A DNA stretch of 64,000 nucleotides, from the NCBI GenBank assembly GCA_963713355.1, contig CAVQLK010000010.1, positions 124,001 through 188,000 on the forward strand, written 5' to 3'. A program made the position numbers and the translations under genes. The notes below the pieces were generated by a model. It had not been told where the DNA came from and did not search any database. It saw only the letters and a list, made by a program, of their open reading frames with translations. The number at the start of each line of letters is the position of its first letter. Within the stretch, counting starts at the first letter, position 1. The stretch is from FEN-1219 sp963713355 (GTDB lineage Bacteria > Pseudomonadota > Gammaproteobacteria > Steroidobacterales > Rariloculaceae). Of the stretch, positions 43,036-51,717 are shown piece by piece.

Positions 43036-43911
43036 TTAACCCGCCCTCACGCGCCCCGTCAGGCAGGCCCAGCCGTCGCGGGCCGTTTGCGCGGTCTCTG
43101 TGACATAGGGAGCGTAGGCCTCGGCGACGCTCCTCGCTTGCGGCTCGAGGATTCCCGAAAGCACGAGCATGCCCCCCGGGACCACACGCTTCGCGAGCGC
43201 CGGCGCGAGCTCGACTAGCGTGCCGGCGAGGATGTTTGCGGTGAGCACGTCGACGGTGACGGGCGGCAGAAGCTCGGGCGCGCCTATGAAGATCCGATCG
43301 GTGACGCCGTTCAGCGCCGCGTTCGCGCTCGTGGCCGTCAGCGCTTGATGGTCGTTGTCGACGGCGTACGCGCGACGGGCGCCGAGCGTCAGCGCGGCGA
43401 GCGCGAGAATGCCGGATCCGCAGCCGTAGTCGAGCAGCGTCATGCCGGCCACGACATGGCGCTCGAGCCACTCGAGGCACAGCGCCGTCGTCGCATGCTC
43501 GCCGGTGCCGAACGCGAGACCCATGTTGATGCGTACGACGAGGCGCTCGCCCGGCGCGTGGCGATCGTCGGTCGGAGCCAGCCATAGACGCTTGCCGATC
43601 GCGCGCGCTTTCACCGCTTGCGCAAGCTTGGGCTCCCACGCCGATTCCTCGAACGCCTCGACGGCTACTTCGGCGCCGTGAAACGCCGTTGCGAGCAGGT
43701 TTCGGAGCGCCTCGATGTCGAGCTCCCGCGCGAGCAACGCCTCGATCACCACGTGCGGCCACAGCGGCGTCGTGCTGGGCTCGGGCTCGAGCACGGGATC
43801 GTCGGCGGCGTCTCGCAACGAAATCGTCTCGGCGCCCGCGAGCGTGAGGAGCGCTTCCGCCCTCGGCACATCGGCAGCCGCAAGCGTGAGCGTCAATCGC
43901 TGCCGGCTCAC
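43036..43911 (-). CDS. prmA: Ribosomal protein L11 methyltransferase
   Basis: A 291-residue SAM-dependent enzyme that trimethylates ribosomal protein L11. It has an N-terminal substrate-recognition domain (SRQRLTLTLAAADVPRAEALL), the linker GLAFGTGEHATTALCLEWLE, and the SAM motif LLDYGCGSGILALAALTLGA, then VLTANILAGTLVELAPAL. All are standard for PrmA. It starts with GTG four bases after the accC stop, so it is coupled to the carboxylase operon, an arrangement known in several proteobacteria. Confidence 0.95.
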   Translation of the reverse strand: MSRQRLTLTLAAADVPRAEALLTLAGAETISLRDAADDPVLEPEPSTTPLWPHVVIEALLARELDIEALRNLLATAFHGAEVAVEAFEESAWEPKLAQAVKARAIGKRLWLAPTDDRHAPGERLVVRINMGLAFGTGEHATTALCLEWLERHVVAGMTLLDYGCGSGILALAALTLGARRAYAVDNDHQALTATSANAALNGVTDRIFIGAPELLPPVTVDVLTANILAGTLVELAPALAKRVVPGGMLVLSGILEPQARSVAEAYAPYVTETAQTARDGWACLTGRVRAG

Positions 43912-43915
43912 GGCG

Positions 43916-45259
43916 TCACCTCAAGCCGAGTCGCCGCTCCAAATAGTGGATGTCGGTCCCGCCGGCCTTGAACGCGCCGTGTTGAAAGATTTCCTGGTGC
44001 AACGGAATGTTCGTGCTGATGCCGTCGACGACGATCTCCTGCAGCGCGGTCGTCATGCGTGCGATCGTCGCGCGCCGATGCTCGCCGTGGGCGATGATCT
44101 TCGCGATCAGGGAGTCATAGTACGGCGGTACCGCGTAGCCGCTGTACATGTGGCTGTCGACGCGGATGCCGGGGCCGCCCGGCGGATGCCACAGGCTCAC
44201 CGTGCCTGGCGACGGCACGAACGATTTAGGATCCTCGGCATTGATGCGGCACTCGATCGCGTGCCCACGCCAGCGGATGTCTTCTTGCGCGAAGGGCAGC
44301 CGCTCGCCGGCCGCGATCGCGAGCTGTGTCTTCACGATGTCGATGCCCGTCACGAGCTCGGTGACCGGATGCTCGACCTGGACGCGCGTGTTCATCTCGA
44401 TGAAGAAGAATTGCCCGTCCTGATACAGGAACTCGAACGTGCCCGCTCCGCGGTAGCCGATCTTCAAGCAGGCGTCGACGCAGGTTTGGCCCATCTTCAG
44501 CCGTTCCTCGTCCGCGAGCCCGGGGGCCGGCGATTCCTCGATGACTTTTTGGTGACGGCGTTGCATGGAGCAGTCGCGCTCACCCAAGTGCACGGCGTTG
44601 CCATGGCTGTCGGCCAGCACCTGGAACTCGATGTGCCGAGGGTGCTCCAGGAATTTCTCCATGTAGACCTGGTCGCTGCCGAAGGCCGATAGCGCCTCGG
44701 CGCGCGTGATGGCCACGGCGTTGAAGAGCGCCGCGTCGCTGTGGACGACGCGCATGCCTCGTCCGCCGCCGCCCGCTGCCGCCTTGATGATGACGGGGTA
44801 GCCGATCTCGTGCGCGAGACGCGCGTTGACCTCGGGATCGTCAGTCAACGGGCCGTCGGACCCCGGCACGCAGGGAACTCCGGCCTCGCGCATCGTCTTG
44901 ATGGCCGAGACCTTGTCGCCCATCAAACGAATCGTCTCGGGTCTTGGCCCGATGAAGATGAAGCCGCTCTCCTCGACGCGCTCCGCAAAGTCGGCGTTCT
45001 CCGACAGAAAGCCGTAACCGGGGTGAATGGCCACGGCGTCCGTGACCTCGGCCGCCGCGATGATCGCCGGCATGTTGAGATAGCTCTGCTGGGACCGCGG
45101 CGGGCCGATGCACACGGTTTCGTCGGCCAACAGGACGTGCTTCAAGGTCGTATCGGCCGTCGAGTGCACGGCGACGGTCTTGATTCCGAGCTCACGGCAA
45201 GCCCGAAAGATGCGAAGTGCGATCTCGCCGCGGTTGGCGATCAGGACTTTGTCGAGCAT
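43916..45259 (-). CDS. accC: Acetyl-CoA carboxylase, biotin carboxylase subunit
   Basis: A 447-residue ATP-grasp enzyme that carboxylates the biotin on AccB, the first half of malonyl-CoA synthesis. It opens MLDKVLIANRGEIALRIFRACRELG, has the Gly-rich lid KAAAGGGGRGMRVV, and EKFLEHPRHIEFQVLAD, ERDCSMQRRHQKVIEESPAPG and FIEMNTRVQVEHPVTELVTG. Length matches bacterial AccC. It lies 36 bases after accB, so they form an operon. Confidence 0.97.
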   Translation of the reverse strand: MLDKVLIANRGEIALRIFRACRELGIKTVAVHSTADTTLKHVLLADETVCIGPPRSQQSYLNMPAIIAAAEVTDAVAIHPGYGFLSENADFAERVEESGFIFIGPRPETIRLMGDKVSAIKTMREAGVPCVPGSDGPLTDDPEVNARLAHEIGYPVIIKAAAGGGGRGMRVVHSDAALFNAVAITRAEALSAFGSDQVYMEKFLEHPRHIEFQVLADSHGNAVHLGERDCSMQRRHQKVIEESPAPGLADEERLKMGQTCVDACLKIGYRGAGTFEFLYQDGQFFFIEMNTRVQVEHPVTELVTGIDIVKTQLAIAAGERLPFAQEDIRWRGHAIECRINAEDPKSFVPSPGTVSLWHPPGGPGIRVDSHMYSGYAVPPYYDSLIAKIIAHGEHRRATIARMTTALQEIVVDGISTNIPLHQEIFQHGAFKAGGTDIHYLERRLGLR

Positions 45260-45295
45260 CGTTGTTGGCGCTCGTTCGCGACTATTCTTCGATGA

Positions 45296-45742
45296 CTATT
45301 TTTCGATCACGAAAAGCGGCTGGCCGAATTCGACGGGGCTGCCGTTCTCGACGAGGACGCTGACGACGCGGCCGGCGAACTCCGATTCGATCTGGTTCAT
45401 CATCTTCATCGCTTCGATGACGCACAGCGTATCGCCGGGCTTGACCTCGGTGCCGATCTCGACGAACGGCTTTGCGCCGGGGGCCGGGCCGCTATAGAAC
45501 GTGCCCACCATCGGGGCCGTGACCTGCTGGCCTTGCACAGGCGGGGTGGGGGCTTCCGCTGGCAGTGCCGCGGCCGCAGCGGGGGGAGGCGCCGCCGCAG
45601 CGGCCGGCGCCGCAGTCGTCGTGACCCCGGGCTTCGGATAGCGGCTGATCCGGACGGACTCTTCGCCCTCGGAGATCTCGATCTCCGAGATACCGGATTC
45701 CTCGAGAAGCTCGATGAGTTTTTTTACTTTTCGAATATCCAT
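45296..45742 (-). CDS. accB: Acetyl-CoA carboxylase, biotin carboxyl carrier protein
   Basis: A 148-residue carrier. The N-terminal helix DIRKVKKLIELLEESGISEIEI is followed by a Pro/Ala linker (TTTAAPAAAAAPPPAAAAAL) and a biotinyl domain with the biotinylated Lys113 in IEAMKMMNQIES. The ATG at 45742 shares one base with the aroQ stop (TGATG), so it is coupled to aroQ. The order aroQ-accB-accC is widely conserved. Confidence 0.95.
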   Translation of the reverse strand: MDIRKVKKLIELLEESGISEIEISEGEESVRISRYPKPGVTTTAAPAAAAAPPPAAAAALPAEAPTPPVQGQQVTAPMVGTFYSGPAPGAKPFVEIGTEVKPGDTLCVIEAMKMMNQIESEFAGRVVSVLVENGSPVEFGQPLFVIEK

Positions 45743-46191
45743 CACTTCCCCCCCTTTGTCAGGTGACGAATCGCCGCCTGCAACGCAAGCTCGTAGCTGG
45801 AAACTCCGAAGCCGGCGATCGTCCCGAGCGCGATGTCCGCGAAGTACGAGTGATGCCTGAAGGCTTCGCGGGCCGCCACGTTCGACAAGTGCAGCTCGAT
45901 GAACGGTACCTGTGCCGTCAGCAGCGCGTCGCGAAGCGCGACACTGGTGTGCGTGAACGCGGCCGGATTGAACAAGATGACGGCAATGCCCTCGTCGCGC
46001 GCGAGATGAACACGCTGAATCAGCTCCGATTCCGAGTCGCTCTGGAAGGCTTCGAGGTCATGCCCCGCGGCTGCCGCCTGCGCCCGCAGCGTCGACTCTA
46101 TGTCGCCGAGGGACGTGGTGCCATAGATGCCGGGCTCGCGGCGCCCGAGTTGTCCCAGGTTTGGGCCGTTCAGGAGCAGAAGGCGCGCCAT
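45742..46191 (-). CDS. aroQ: 3-dehydroquinate dehydratase, type II
   Basis: A 149-residue type II dehydroquinase, which makes 3-dehydroshikimate in the shikimate pathway. The signature LLLLNGPNLGQLGRREPGIYG with its catalytic Arg and Tyr is at the start. ESELIQRVHLARDEG, ILFNPAAFTHTSVALRDAL and the catalytic His block FIELHLSNVAAREAFRHHSYFA follow. The start at 46191 (MARLLLLNGP) agrees with other members. It heads the aroQ-accB-accC-prmA series; tlpA lies 89 bases upstream. Confidence 0.95.
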   Translation of the reverse strand: MARLLLLNGPNLGQLGRREPGIYGTTSLGDIESTLRAQAAAAGHDLEAFQSDSESELIQRVHLARDEGIAVILFNPAAFTHTSVALRDALLTAQVPFIELHLSNVAAREAFRHHSYFADIALGTIAGFGVSSYELALQAAIRHLTKGGK

Positions 46192-46280
46192 CCAGCGTAC
46201 TCGGCCGATCAATGGCGGCGAGTTTACCCGTTTTCGGCGCAATTGGCGCCACTATGCGCGCTTTTCGGGCTAGAACGGCT

Positions 46281-46889
46281 CTAGATCGGTTCCGCGATGC
46301 GGCTGCGCGCTTGCTCGACGTCGATTCGGCCAGCCGCGAGTTCGTCCGCGACGGCTTGAAATCTCTCGAGGTGCTCGGCATGAAGCTCGCCCGTATGGAC
46401 GCCCAGGATGCTGCCGTCACCGCCCGCGAAGATCGTGAAGGGCAACGCGTAAATGTTGACGCCGAGCGCTCCCGCCGCGGCCCACGCCTCGTTCTGTCCG
46501 ATCAGGATCGGATAGTTGAACTGAATGTCGCCCGCGAACTTGGCGACCAGATCGGGCTTGTCGATCGCGATGCCGACGACCTGCAGGTCTGGACGCGACG
46601 TCTGCAGCTCCTTCAGCATCGGAATCTCTCGGAGGCACGGCGCACACCAAGTGGCCCAAAAGTTGATGAGCAGCGGCTTGCCGGGCCAGCTTTGGATCGA
46701 TTGCTGGTCGCCGGCCAGGTTCGCCAGCGAGAAATCGGGCAGGCTGGCAACGGCCGGCGCAGCCGCGGCGGCAGCGATGTCGTCGGCGCCCGGCGTCTCG
46801 GGGGCACCGACGAGGCGGTAGGTCAGATAGCCGAGGACGGCGGCGGCGCTCAGCGCCGCGGTCAGCAGCACTGGGCGCGACTTAGCCAT
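46281..46889 (-). CDS. TlpA/ResA-like thioredoxin-fold protein
   Basis: A 202-residue membrane-anchored thiol-disulfide protein. One N-terminal helix (LLTAALSAAAVLGYLTYRLVG) anchors it in the inner membrane with the domain in the periplasm. The redox site is WCAPC at residues 81-85 within LLINFWATWCAPCLREIPMLKEL, and the cis-Pro motif is ALPFTIF. It follows dsbD by 14 bases on the same strand, so DsbD is its likely electron donor. Similar proteins reduce apocytochrome c or other periplasmic Cys pairs; the target is unknown. Confidence 0.88.
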   Translation of the reverse strand: MAKSRPVLLTAALSAAAVLGYLTYRLVGAPETPGADDIAAAAAAPAVASLPDFSLANLAGDQQSIQSWPGKPLLINFWATWCAPCLREIPMLKELQTSRPDLQVVGIAIDKPDLVAKFAGDIQFNYPILIGQNEAWAAAGALGVNIYALPFTIFAGGDGSILGVHTGELHAEHLERFQAVADELAAGRIDVEQARSRIAEPI

Positions 46890-46903
46890 GCGGAGATTCC
46901 TCG

Positions 46904-49108
46904 TTAGAGCGCGGCGAGACCCTCGACGTGGGTCCGAAACTTGTCGGCCGGCACGAAGCCGACGAGCTTGTAATTATCCCGCTCGAACCCGCTACGGTCG
47001 AAGAATGCGATCGTCGGCGGGCCGAAGCTGCGGAAACGTTCCAGCAGTGCTTGGTCATCGTCGTCATTATCCGTCACGTCGGCACGTAACAGCATGAACG
47101 GTTTCAGCGCGCCGATCACGCCCGGGTCCGGAAACGTGTACTCCTCCATTTCTTTGCAGGAGACACACCACTCTGCCGTGAAGTCTAGCATCACGGGTTG
47201 GCCTGCAGTCCGCGCATCGCGCAGCGCGGCATCGAGCTGCGCGACCGTCTCGATCGGACGGAACGGCAGCTCGTCCTCGGCCGTCGCCGCGAGCATGCTG
47301 CCGGCCGCGCCGACGCCGACGGCGGCCCGCGGTATCGGCCGCAGCGGATCTTCGCCGCCGAGCGTCGCGCCGATCAGGAGCAGCGCGCCATAAAGGCACG
47401 CGAGCACGCCAAGGCCCTTGGCGAGCCGGCGCACGGGCGTCGGCGCTGCGGGTAGCGGCTCGAAGGCGCCGAGGAACACGCCCGTGAGGAACACGAGCAG
47501 GGCCCACAGGACGAGCGTCACGCTGCCGGGCAGTACGCGGTCCATCATCCAGATCGCGACGCCGATCAGCATGACGCCGAAGCCGGCCTTCACGGTGTTC
47601 ATCCACGGCCCGACCCGCGGCAGCAGTTGGCCCGCCGAGGCTCCGACGAGCAACAGCGGCGTGCCCATGCCCATGCTGAGCGCAAATAGAGCGCCGGAGC
47701 CGCGAGCGACGTCGCCGGTCTGGCTGATGAACGTCAGCGCGCCGATCAAGGGTGGTGCGACGCAGGTCGTCACGATCAGCGCCGTCAACGCTCCGATGAA
47801 AGCGGTCCCGAAGAACGTGCCGGCTTTCTGACGATTGGCCATGTTGGCGAGGCGCGTCTGGATGACGGCCGGCATCTGAAGCTCGAACAGCCCGAACATG
47901 CCGAGGGCCAGCACGACGAAAAGGCCGGCGAATAGCGTGATGAGCCACGGCTTCTGGAACAGCGCTTGCACTTGGTTGCCCGCAAGGGCGGCGACGGCGC
48001 CGGCCGCGGTGTACGTGGCGGCCATGCCGAGCACGTATGAAAGCGAGAGCAGGAATCCGCGCTGCGGCGAAACCGTGCCGCCTTGACCCGCGATGATGCT
48101 CGAGAGAATCGGCACCATCGGCAAGACGCACGGCGTGAACGACAGCAGCAGCCCCGCGACGTAGAAGCCGCCGAGCAGCGTCCACCACGAGCCGTTGACG
48201 ATCCGGTCGAGCCACTGGTCCTGCTCGGAGACGATGCCGCCTGCATCGGGTGCGGGCGGCGCCGGGAACTCGCTCGTCGCCGGCAGCACGAGCGACATGG
48301 TTTGCTCGCCGGGCGGATAGCAGATGCTGCCTTCCTTGCAGCCCTGGAAACCCGCCGTCAGCTCGACGTCGAGCGCGTCGGGACTCGCGCGTGCGAACGG
48401 CACCTTGATCTCGACATAGTCGCGCAGCACCTCGACGTCGCCGAAGTTGTCGTCCGTATGCGGCTGGCCGGCCGGCAGGGTCGGCGCTCCGACGCTGATG
48501 CGGCCCGCCGCGGCAAAGGTCAGCTTGTCGCGATAGAGGTAGTAGCCCGGCGCGATTTGCCAGGCGACCGTGAGCTCGTTCGGCTTGTCGAAGCGCGCGT
48601 TCATCGTAAACGCATCGTCGACGGGCAACAGATCGCCGGTGGCGGACGTGTCGATCGAGCCGGCACCGAGGAACGGTGCCGGAGGAAGCGCGACCGTCGC
48701 CGTCCAGTCCTGCGGCAGATAACAGAACGTCGGCGCGCAGCCTTGCAGCTCCAGCTTCAGGTCGAGGCTCGTGGCCGGTGACATGCGGCGATACGGGAGC
48801 ACGACCTGGAACCGCTGCCGGAAAATCTCCTGCTCGCCGAAGAACTCGTCGGTATGGATCTCGCCGCGTGGAAACCTGGCGGCGCCGAGCGCGACGCCGT
48901 CGGTGCCGGAGTCGAAGCCAAAGCGCGTGCGATACAGGTAGTACCCGTCGAGGACGTCGAAATCGACGTACACGCGTTCCGCATCGGCGCGCGTCGAGTA
49001 ACGGAAGACCTCCGCCGGCGGAAGGGGGTCGTCCTGCGCGAACGCGCCATCGGCTGCGGCGGCGAGCCACGCGATGAACACTCGTGCTGCTAAACGCGAC
49101 GCGATCAT
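46904..49108 (-). CDS. dsbD: Thiol:disulfide interchange protein DsbD with two tandem N-terminal domains
   Basis: A 734-residue protein that carries electrons from cytoplasmic thioredoxin to the periplasm. After the signal peptide come two copies of the alpha domain: residues 32-142, Cys pair 124/129 (QGCAPTFCY), and 165-275, Cys pair 257/263 (QGCKEGSICY). Each has GYYLYR, HTD and FG elements at the same spacing. The eight-helix membrane core (about 305-555) contains FTPCVLPMVPILS and TTCVAPPLIGAL, the redox Cys pair. The C-terminal thioredoxin-like domain has FTAEWCVSCKEME. E. coli DsbD has one alpha domain. cutA lies seven bases upstream and a tlpA-like gene 14 bases downstream. Confidence 0.93.
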   Translation of the reverse strand: MIASRLAARVFIAWLAAAADGAFAQDDPLPPAEVFRYSTRADAERVYVDFDVLDGYYLYRTRFGFDSGTDGVALGAARFPRGEIHTDEFFGEQEIFRQRFQVVLPYRRMSPATSLDLKLELQGCAPTFCYLPQDWTATVALPPAPFLGAGSIDTSATGDLLPVDDAFTMNARFDKPNELTVAWQIAPGYYLYRDKLTFAAAGRISVGAPTLPAGQPHTDDNFGDVEVLRDYVEIKVPFARASPDALDVELTAGFQGCKEGSICYPPGEQTMSLVLPATSEFPAPPAPDAGGIVSEQDQWLDRIVNGSWWTLLGGFYVAGLLLSFTPCVLPMVPILSSIIAGQGGTVSPQRGFLLSLSYVLGMAATYTAAGAVAALAGNQVQALFQKPWLITLFAGLFVVLALGMFGLFELQMPAVIQTRLANMANRQKAGTFFGTAFIGALTALIVTTCVAPPLIGALTFISQTGDVARGSGALFALSMGMGTPLLLVGASAGQLLPRVGPWMNTVKAGFGVMLIGVAIWMMDRVLPGSVTLVLWALLVFLTGVFLGAFEPLPAAPTPVRRLAKGLGVLACLYGALLLIGATLGGEDPLRPIPRAAVGVGAAGSMLAATAEDELPFRPIETVAQLDAALRDARTAGQPVMLDFTAEWCVSCKEMEEYTFPDPGVIGALKPFMLLRADVTDNDDDDQALLERFRSFGPPTIAFFDRSGFERDNYKLVGFVPADKFRTHVEGLAAL

Positions 49109-49115
49109 AGAGGTG

Positions 49116-49448
49116 TTAGTCCTTCAACTCGGCAACCGATTCCCGGATCCAGCCGAGGTAGTCCACTCCGCCTGCCTGCACGGGCAGCACGAGAACCTCG
49201 GGCAAGTCGTACTTCGACTTCTCGCGGATGGTCTTCTCGACCGCAGCGAGCCGTGGGGCCGTCGTCTTGATGATCAACAGCGTCTCCCGATCCTGCTGGA
49301 CCTCGCCCTTCCAGCGGTACGTCGACGCCACGTTGCCGACGGCGTTGACGCAGGCCGCGAGGCGCCGCTCGACGAGCGCTCGCGCCAGGGCGCCGGCGTC
49401 CTCGTCGTTGCCGCAGGTCGTCAAGACGACCATCGTGTCTTCAGTCAT
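49116..49448 (-). CDS. cutA: Divalent cation tolerance protein CutA
   Basis: A 110-residue trimeric protein. Conserved elements are present: VVLTTCGNDEDAGALARALVERRLAACVNAV, STYRWKGEVQQDRETLLIIKTT and EVLVLPVQAGGVDYLGWI. Its role in copper or divalent metal handling is genetically suggested but its biochemistry is unclear. cutA directly before dsbD is an arrangement shared with E. coli. It is divergent from groES, with the groE control region between. Confidence 0.93.
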   Translation of the reverse strand: MTEDTMVVLTTCGNDEDAGALARALVERRLAACVNAVGNVASTYRWKGEVQQDRETLLIIKTTAPRLAAVEKTIREKSKYDLPEVLVLPVQAGGVDYLGWIRESVAELKD

Positions 49449-49538
49449 TACGGCTTACCGCGAAGATTTCTGTCGCATCGAACCGCAGCAAGCATAGCGA
49501 TGGGTTTCAAGCAATGTCATGACTCCCCTCTCATGGCC

Positions 49539-49566
49539 TTGCAATCCGCGTCCCGATCCATATGAT
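49539..49566 (+). promoter_or_regulatory. Sigma-70-type promoter of groES-groEL
   Basis: TTGCAA at 49539-49544 and TATGAT at 49561-49566 are separated by 16 bases. The -10 box abuts the CIRCE operator, so the start site would fall within the operator. Confidence 0.7.
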
Positions 49567-49592
49567 TAGCACTCGCTTTGACCGAGTGCTAA
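49566..49592 (+). promoter_or_regulatory. CIRCE operator (HrcA binding site)
   Basis: A perfect 9-9-9 inverted repeat, TTAGCACTC, nine bases, GAGTGCTAA, identical to the CIRCE consensus. It lies 63 bases before groES and overlaps the promoter's last base, so repression by HrcA is expected, relieved on heat shock. Confidence 0.96.
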
Positions 49593-49654
49593 TAAATCCG
49601 CGCCGGTCAAAAAATCCTTCAAAATCAAGCAGTTGAACTATTGGGAGATCAACT

Positions 49655-49945
49655 ATGAAACTTCGTCCCCTGCACGATCGTGTTGTAATCAAGCGCACCG
49701 AAGAAGAGCGCAAGTCCCCCGGCGGTATCGTGATTCCCGATACGGCGACTGAAAAACCGATCAAGGGCGAAGTGCTCGCGGTCGGCAAAGGCAAGATTCT
49801 CGAGAACGGCGATGTCCGCCCCCTCGATCTGAAGAAGGGCGACAAGGTGCTGTTCGGTAAGTACACCGGCACCGAGGTCAAGGTCGACGGCGAAGAATTG
49901 CTGGTCATGCGTGAAGACGACGTCATGGCCGTCATCGAAAAGTAA
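49655..49945 (+). CDS. groES: Co-chaperonin GroES
   Basis: A 96-residue co-chaperonin ring subunit. MKLRPLHDRVVIKRTEEERKSPGGIVIPDTATEKPIKGEVLAVGKG contains the mobile loop (GGIVIPDTA) that docks on GroEL, and LVMREDDVMAVIEK closes the fold. GGGAGA stands six bases before the ATG. It is transcribed first in the groESL operon, under the CIRCE operator. Confidence 0.98.
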   Translation: MKLRPLHDRVVIKRTEEERKSPGGIVIPDTATEKPIKGEVLAVGKGKILENGDVRPLDLKKGDKVLFGKYTGTEVKVDGEELLVMREDDVMAVIEK

Positions 49946-49983
49946 CCCCGGATCCGCTTCAATAATTACCAGGAGATAGAGTC

Positions 49984-51624
49984 ATGGCGACTCCAAAAGA
50001 AGTCCGTTTTTCCGACGATGCCCGGCAGCGCATGCTGCGAGGCGTCAACGTTCTGGCGAACGCGGTCAAGGTCACGCTCGGCCCGAAAGGCCGCAACGTC
50101 GTGCTCGAGAAGAGCTTCGGCGCCCCGACCGTCACGAAGGACGGCGTCTCGGTCGCGAAGGAGATCGAGCTCGAGGACAAGTTCGAGAACATGGGCGTGC
50201 AGATGGTCAAGGAGGTCGCTTCGCAGACCTCCGACGCCGCCGGCGACGGCACGACGACGGCGACGGTGCTCGCGCAAGCGATCCTCCGCGAGGGCCTGAA
50301 GTCCGTAGCCGCGGGTTTCAACCCGATGGACCTGAAGCGCGGCATCGACAAGGCGACCATCGCGATTACCGAGGAGCTGAAAAAACTCTCGCAGCCGTGT
50401 AAAGACGACAAGTCGATCGCACAAGTCGGCACGATCTCGGCCAACTCCGACGAGGAGATCGGCAAGATCATCGCCGAGGCGATGAGCAAGGTCGGCAAGG
50501 AAGGCGTCATCACGGTCGAGGAAGGCTCCGGTCTCGCGAACGAGCTCGACGTCGTTGAGGGCATGCAATTCGACCGCGGTTACCTGTCGCTGTACTTCAT
50601 CAACGATCAGGCCACGCAGTCTGTGAACCTCGAGAACCCGTTGATCCTGATCCACGACAAGAAGATCTCGAACATCCGCGAGCTTCTGCCGTTGCTCGAG
50701 GCCGTCGCCAAGTCGGGCCGGCCGCTGTTGATCATCGCGGAAGACCTCGAAGGCGAGGCGCTTGCGACACTCGTCGTCAACAACATCCGCGGCATCGTGA
50801 AGGTCGCAGCCGTCAAGGCTCCGGGCTTCGGCGATCGCCGCAAGGCGATGCTGCAGGACATCGCGATCCTGACGGGCGGCCAAGTGATTTCCGAGGAAGT
50901 CGGCTTGTCGCTCGAGAAGGCCTCGTTGAACGATCTTGGCGAAGCCAAGAAAGTCCAGGTCAGCAAGGAGAACACGACGATCATCGACGGCGCCGGCAAG
51001 AAGTCGGACATCAAGGGCCGCATCGATCAGATCAACAAGGAGATCGAGGAGTCCACGTCGGACTACGATCGCGAAAAGCTCCAAGAGCGCGTCGCGAAGC
51101 TCGCTGGCGGTGTCGCCGTCATCAAGGTTGGTGCGGGCACCGAAATCGAGATGAAGGAAAAGAAGGCTCGCGTCGAGGACGCGCTGCACGCAACGCGCGC
51201 GGCCGTCGAGGAAGGTGTGGTGCCGGGCGGCGGCGTGGCGCTGCTGCGCGCGCTGAAGGGCATCGCGAACCTCAAAGGCGCGAACGACGACCAGGACGTC
51301 GGCATCAACATCTTGCGCAAGGCCGTCGAAGAGCCGCTGCGCCAGATCGTCGGCAACGCCGGCGCCGATGCATCGGTGGTGCTCAACGCCGTCGTCAACG
51401 GCAAGGGCAACTACGGCTTCAACGCCGCCAACGGCGAGTACGGCGACATGGTGAAGCTCGGCATCATCGACCCGACGAAAGTCACGCGCTTGGCGTTGCA
51501 GAACGCCACGTCGGTGGCCGGTCTCTTGCTGACGACCGAGGCGATGATCGCCGAGGCGCCGAAGCAGGAGAAAGAGGGCGGCGGCGCGCCGCACGGCCAC
51601 GGCGGCATGGACGGCATGATGTAA
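49984..51624 (+). CDS. groEL: Chaperonin GroEL
   Basis: A 546-residue chaperonin. ATP-binding blocks LGPKGRNVVLEKSFGAPTVTKDG and DAAGDGTTTATVLAQAI are intact, as are the apical-domain hydrophobic region (YFINDQATQSVNLENPLILIHDKKISNI) and EEGVVPGGGVALLRAL. The C-terminus ends GHGGMDGMM, a variant of the usual GGM repeat with two His. An AGGAGAT ribosome site lies six bases before the ATG. A strong terminator follows 30 bases after the stop. Confidence 0.98.
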   Translation: MATPKEVRFSDDARQRMLRGVNVLANAVKVTLGPKGRNVVLEKSFGAPTVTKDGVSVAKEIELEDKFENMGVQMVKEVASQTSDAAGDGTTTATVLAQAILREGLKSVAAGFNPMDLKRGIDKATIAITEELKKLSQPCKDDKSIAQVGTISANSDEEIGKIIAEAMSKVGKEGVITVEEGSGLANELDVVEGMQFDRGYLSLYFINDQATQSVNLENPLILIHDKKISNIRELLPLLEAVAKSGRPLLIIAEDLEGEALATLVVNNIRGIVKVAAVKAPGFGDRRKAMLQDIAILTGGQVISEEVGLSLEKASLNDLGEAKKVQVSKENTTIIDGAGKKSDIKGRIDQINKEIEESTSDYDREKLQERVAKLAGGVAVIKVGAGTEIEMKEKKARVEDALHATRAAVEEGVVPGGGVALLRALKGIANLKGANDDQDVGINILRKAVEEPLRQIVGNAGADASVVLNAVVNGKGNYGFNAANGEYGDMVKLGIIDPTKVTRLALQNATSVAGLLLTTEAMIAEAPKQEKEGGGAPHGHGGMDGMM

Positions 51625-51653
51625 GCGTCTCTCGAGCGTCTCAGGCTCGAACC

Positions 51654-51685
51654 GAAAGCCCCGCCTCGTGCGGGGCTTTCTTTTT
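51654..51685 (+). terminator. Rho-independent terminator of groES-groEL
   Basis: An eleven-base-pair perfect stem, GAAAGCCCCGC / GCGGGGCTTTC, with a five-base loop and a following TTTTT run. It also separates groEL from the convergent permease gene. Confidence 0.95.
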
Positions 51686-51717
51686 GGTGCGCCCGGCAGG
51701 GTGCGCTTCCGTTGGCG

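Noticed and set aside
49539..49560. Sigma-32-type promoter CTTGCAA with CCCGAT before groES
   Set aside because: The boxes are only seven bases apart, far too close; the TTGCAA/TATGAT pair fits better.
49966..51600. 544-codon open frame on the minus strand across groEL
   Set aside because: A mirror of groEL codon structure in high-GC DNA; the plus-strand GroEL is unambiguous.
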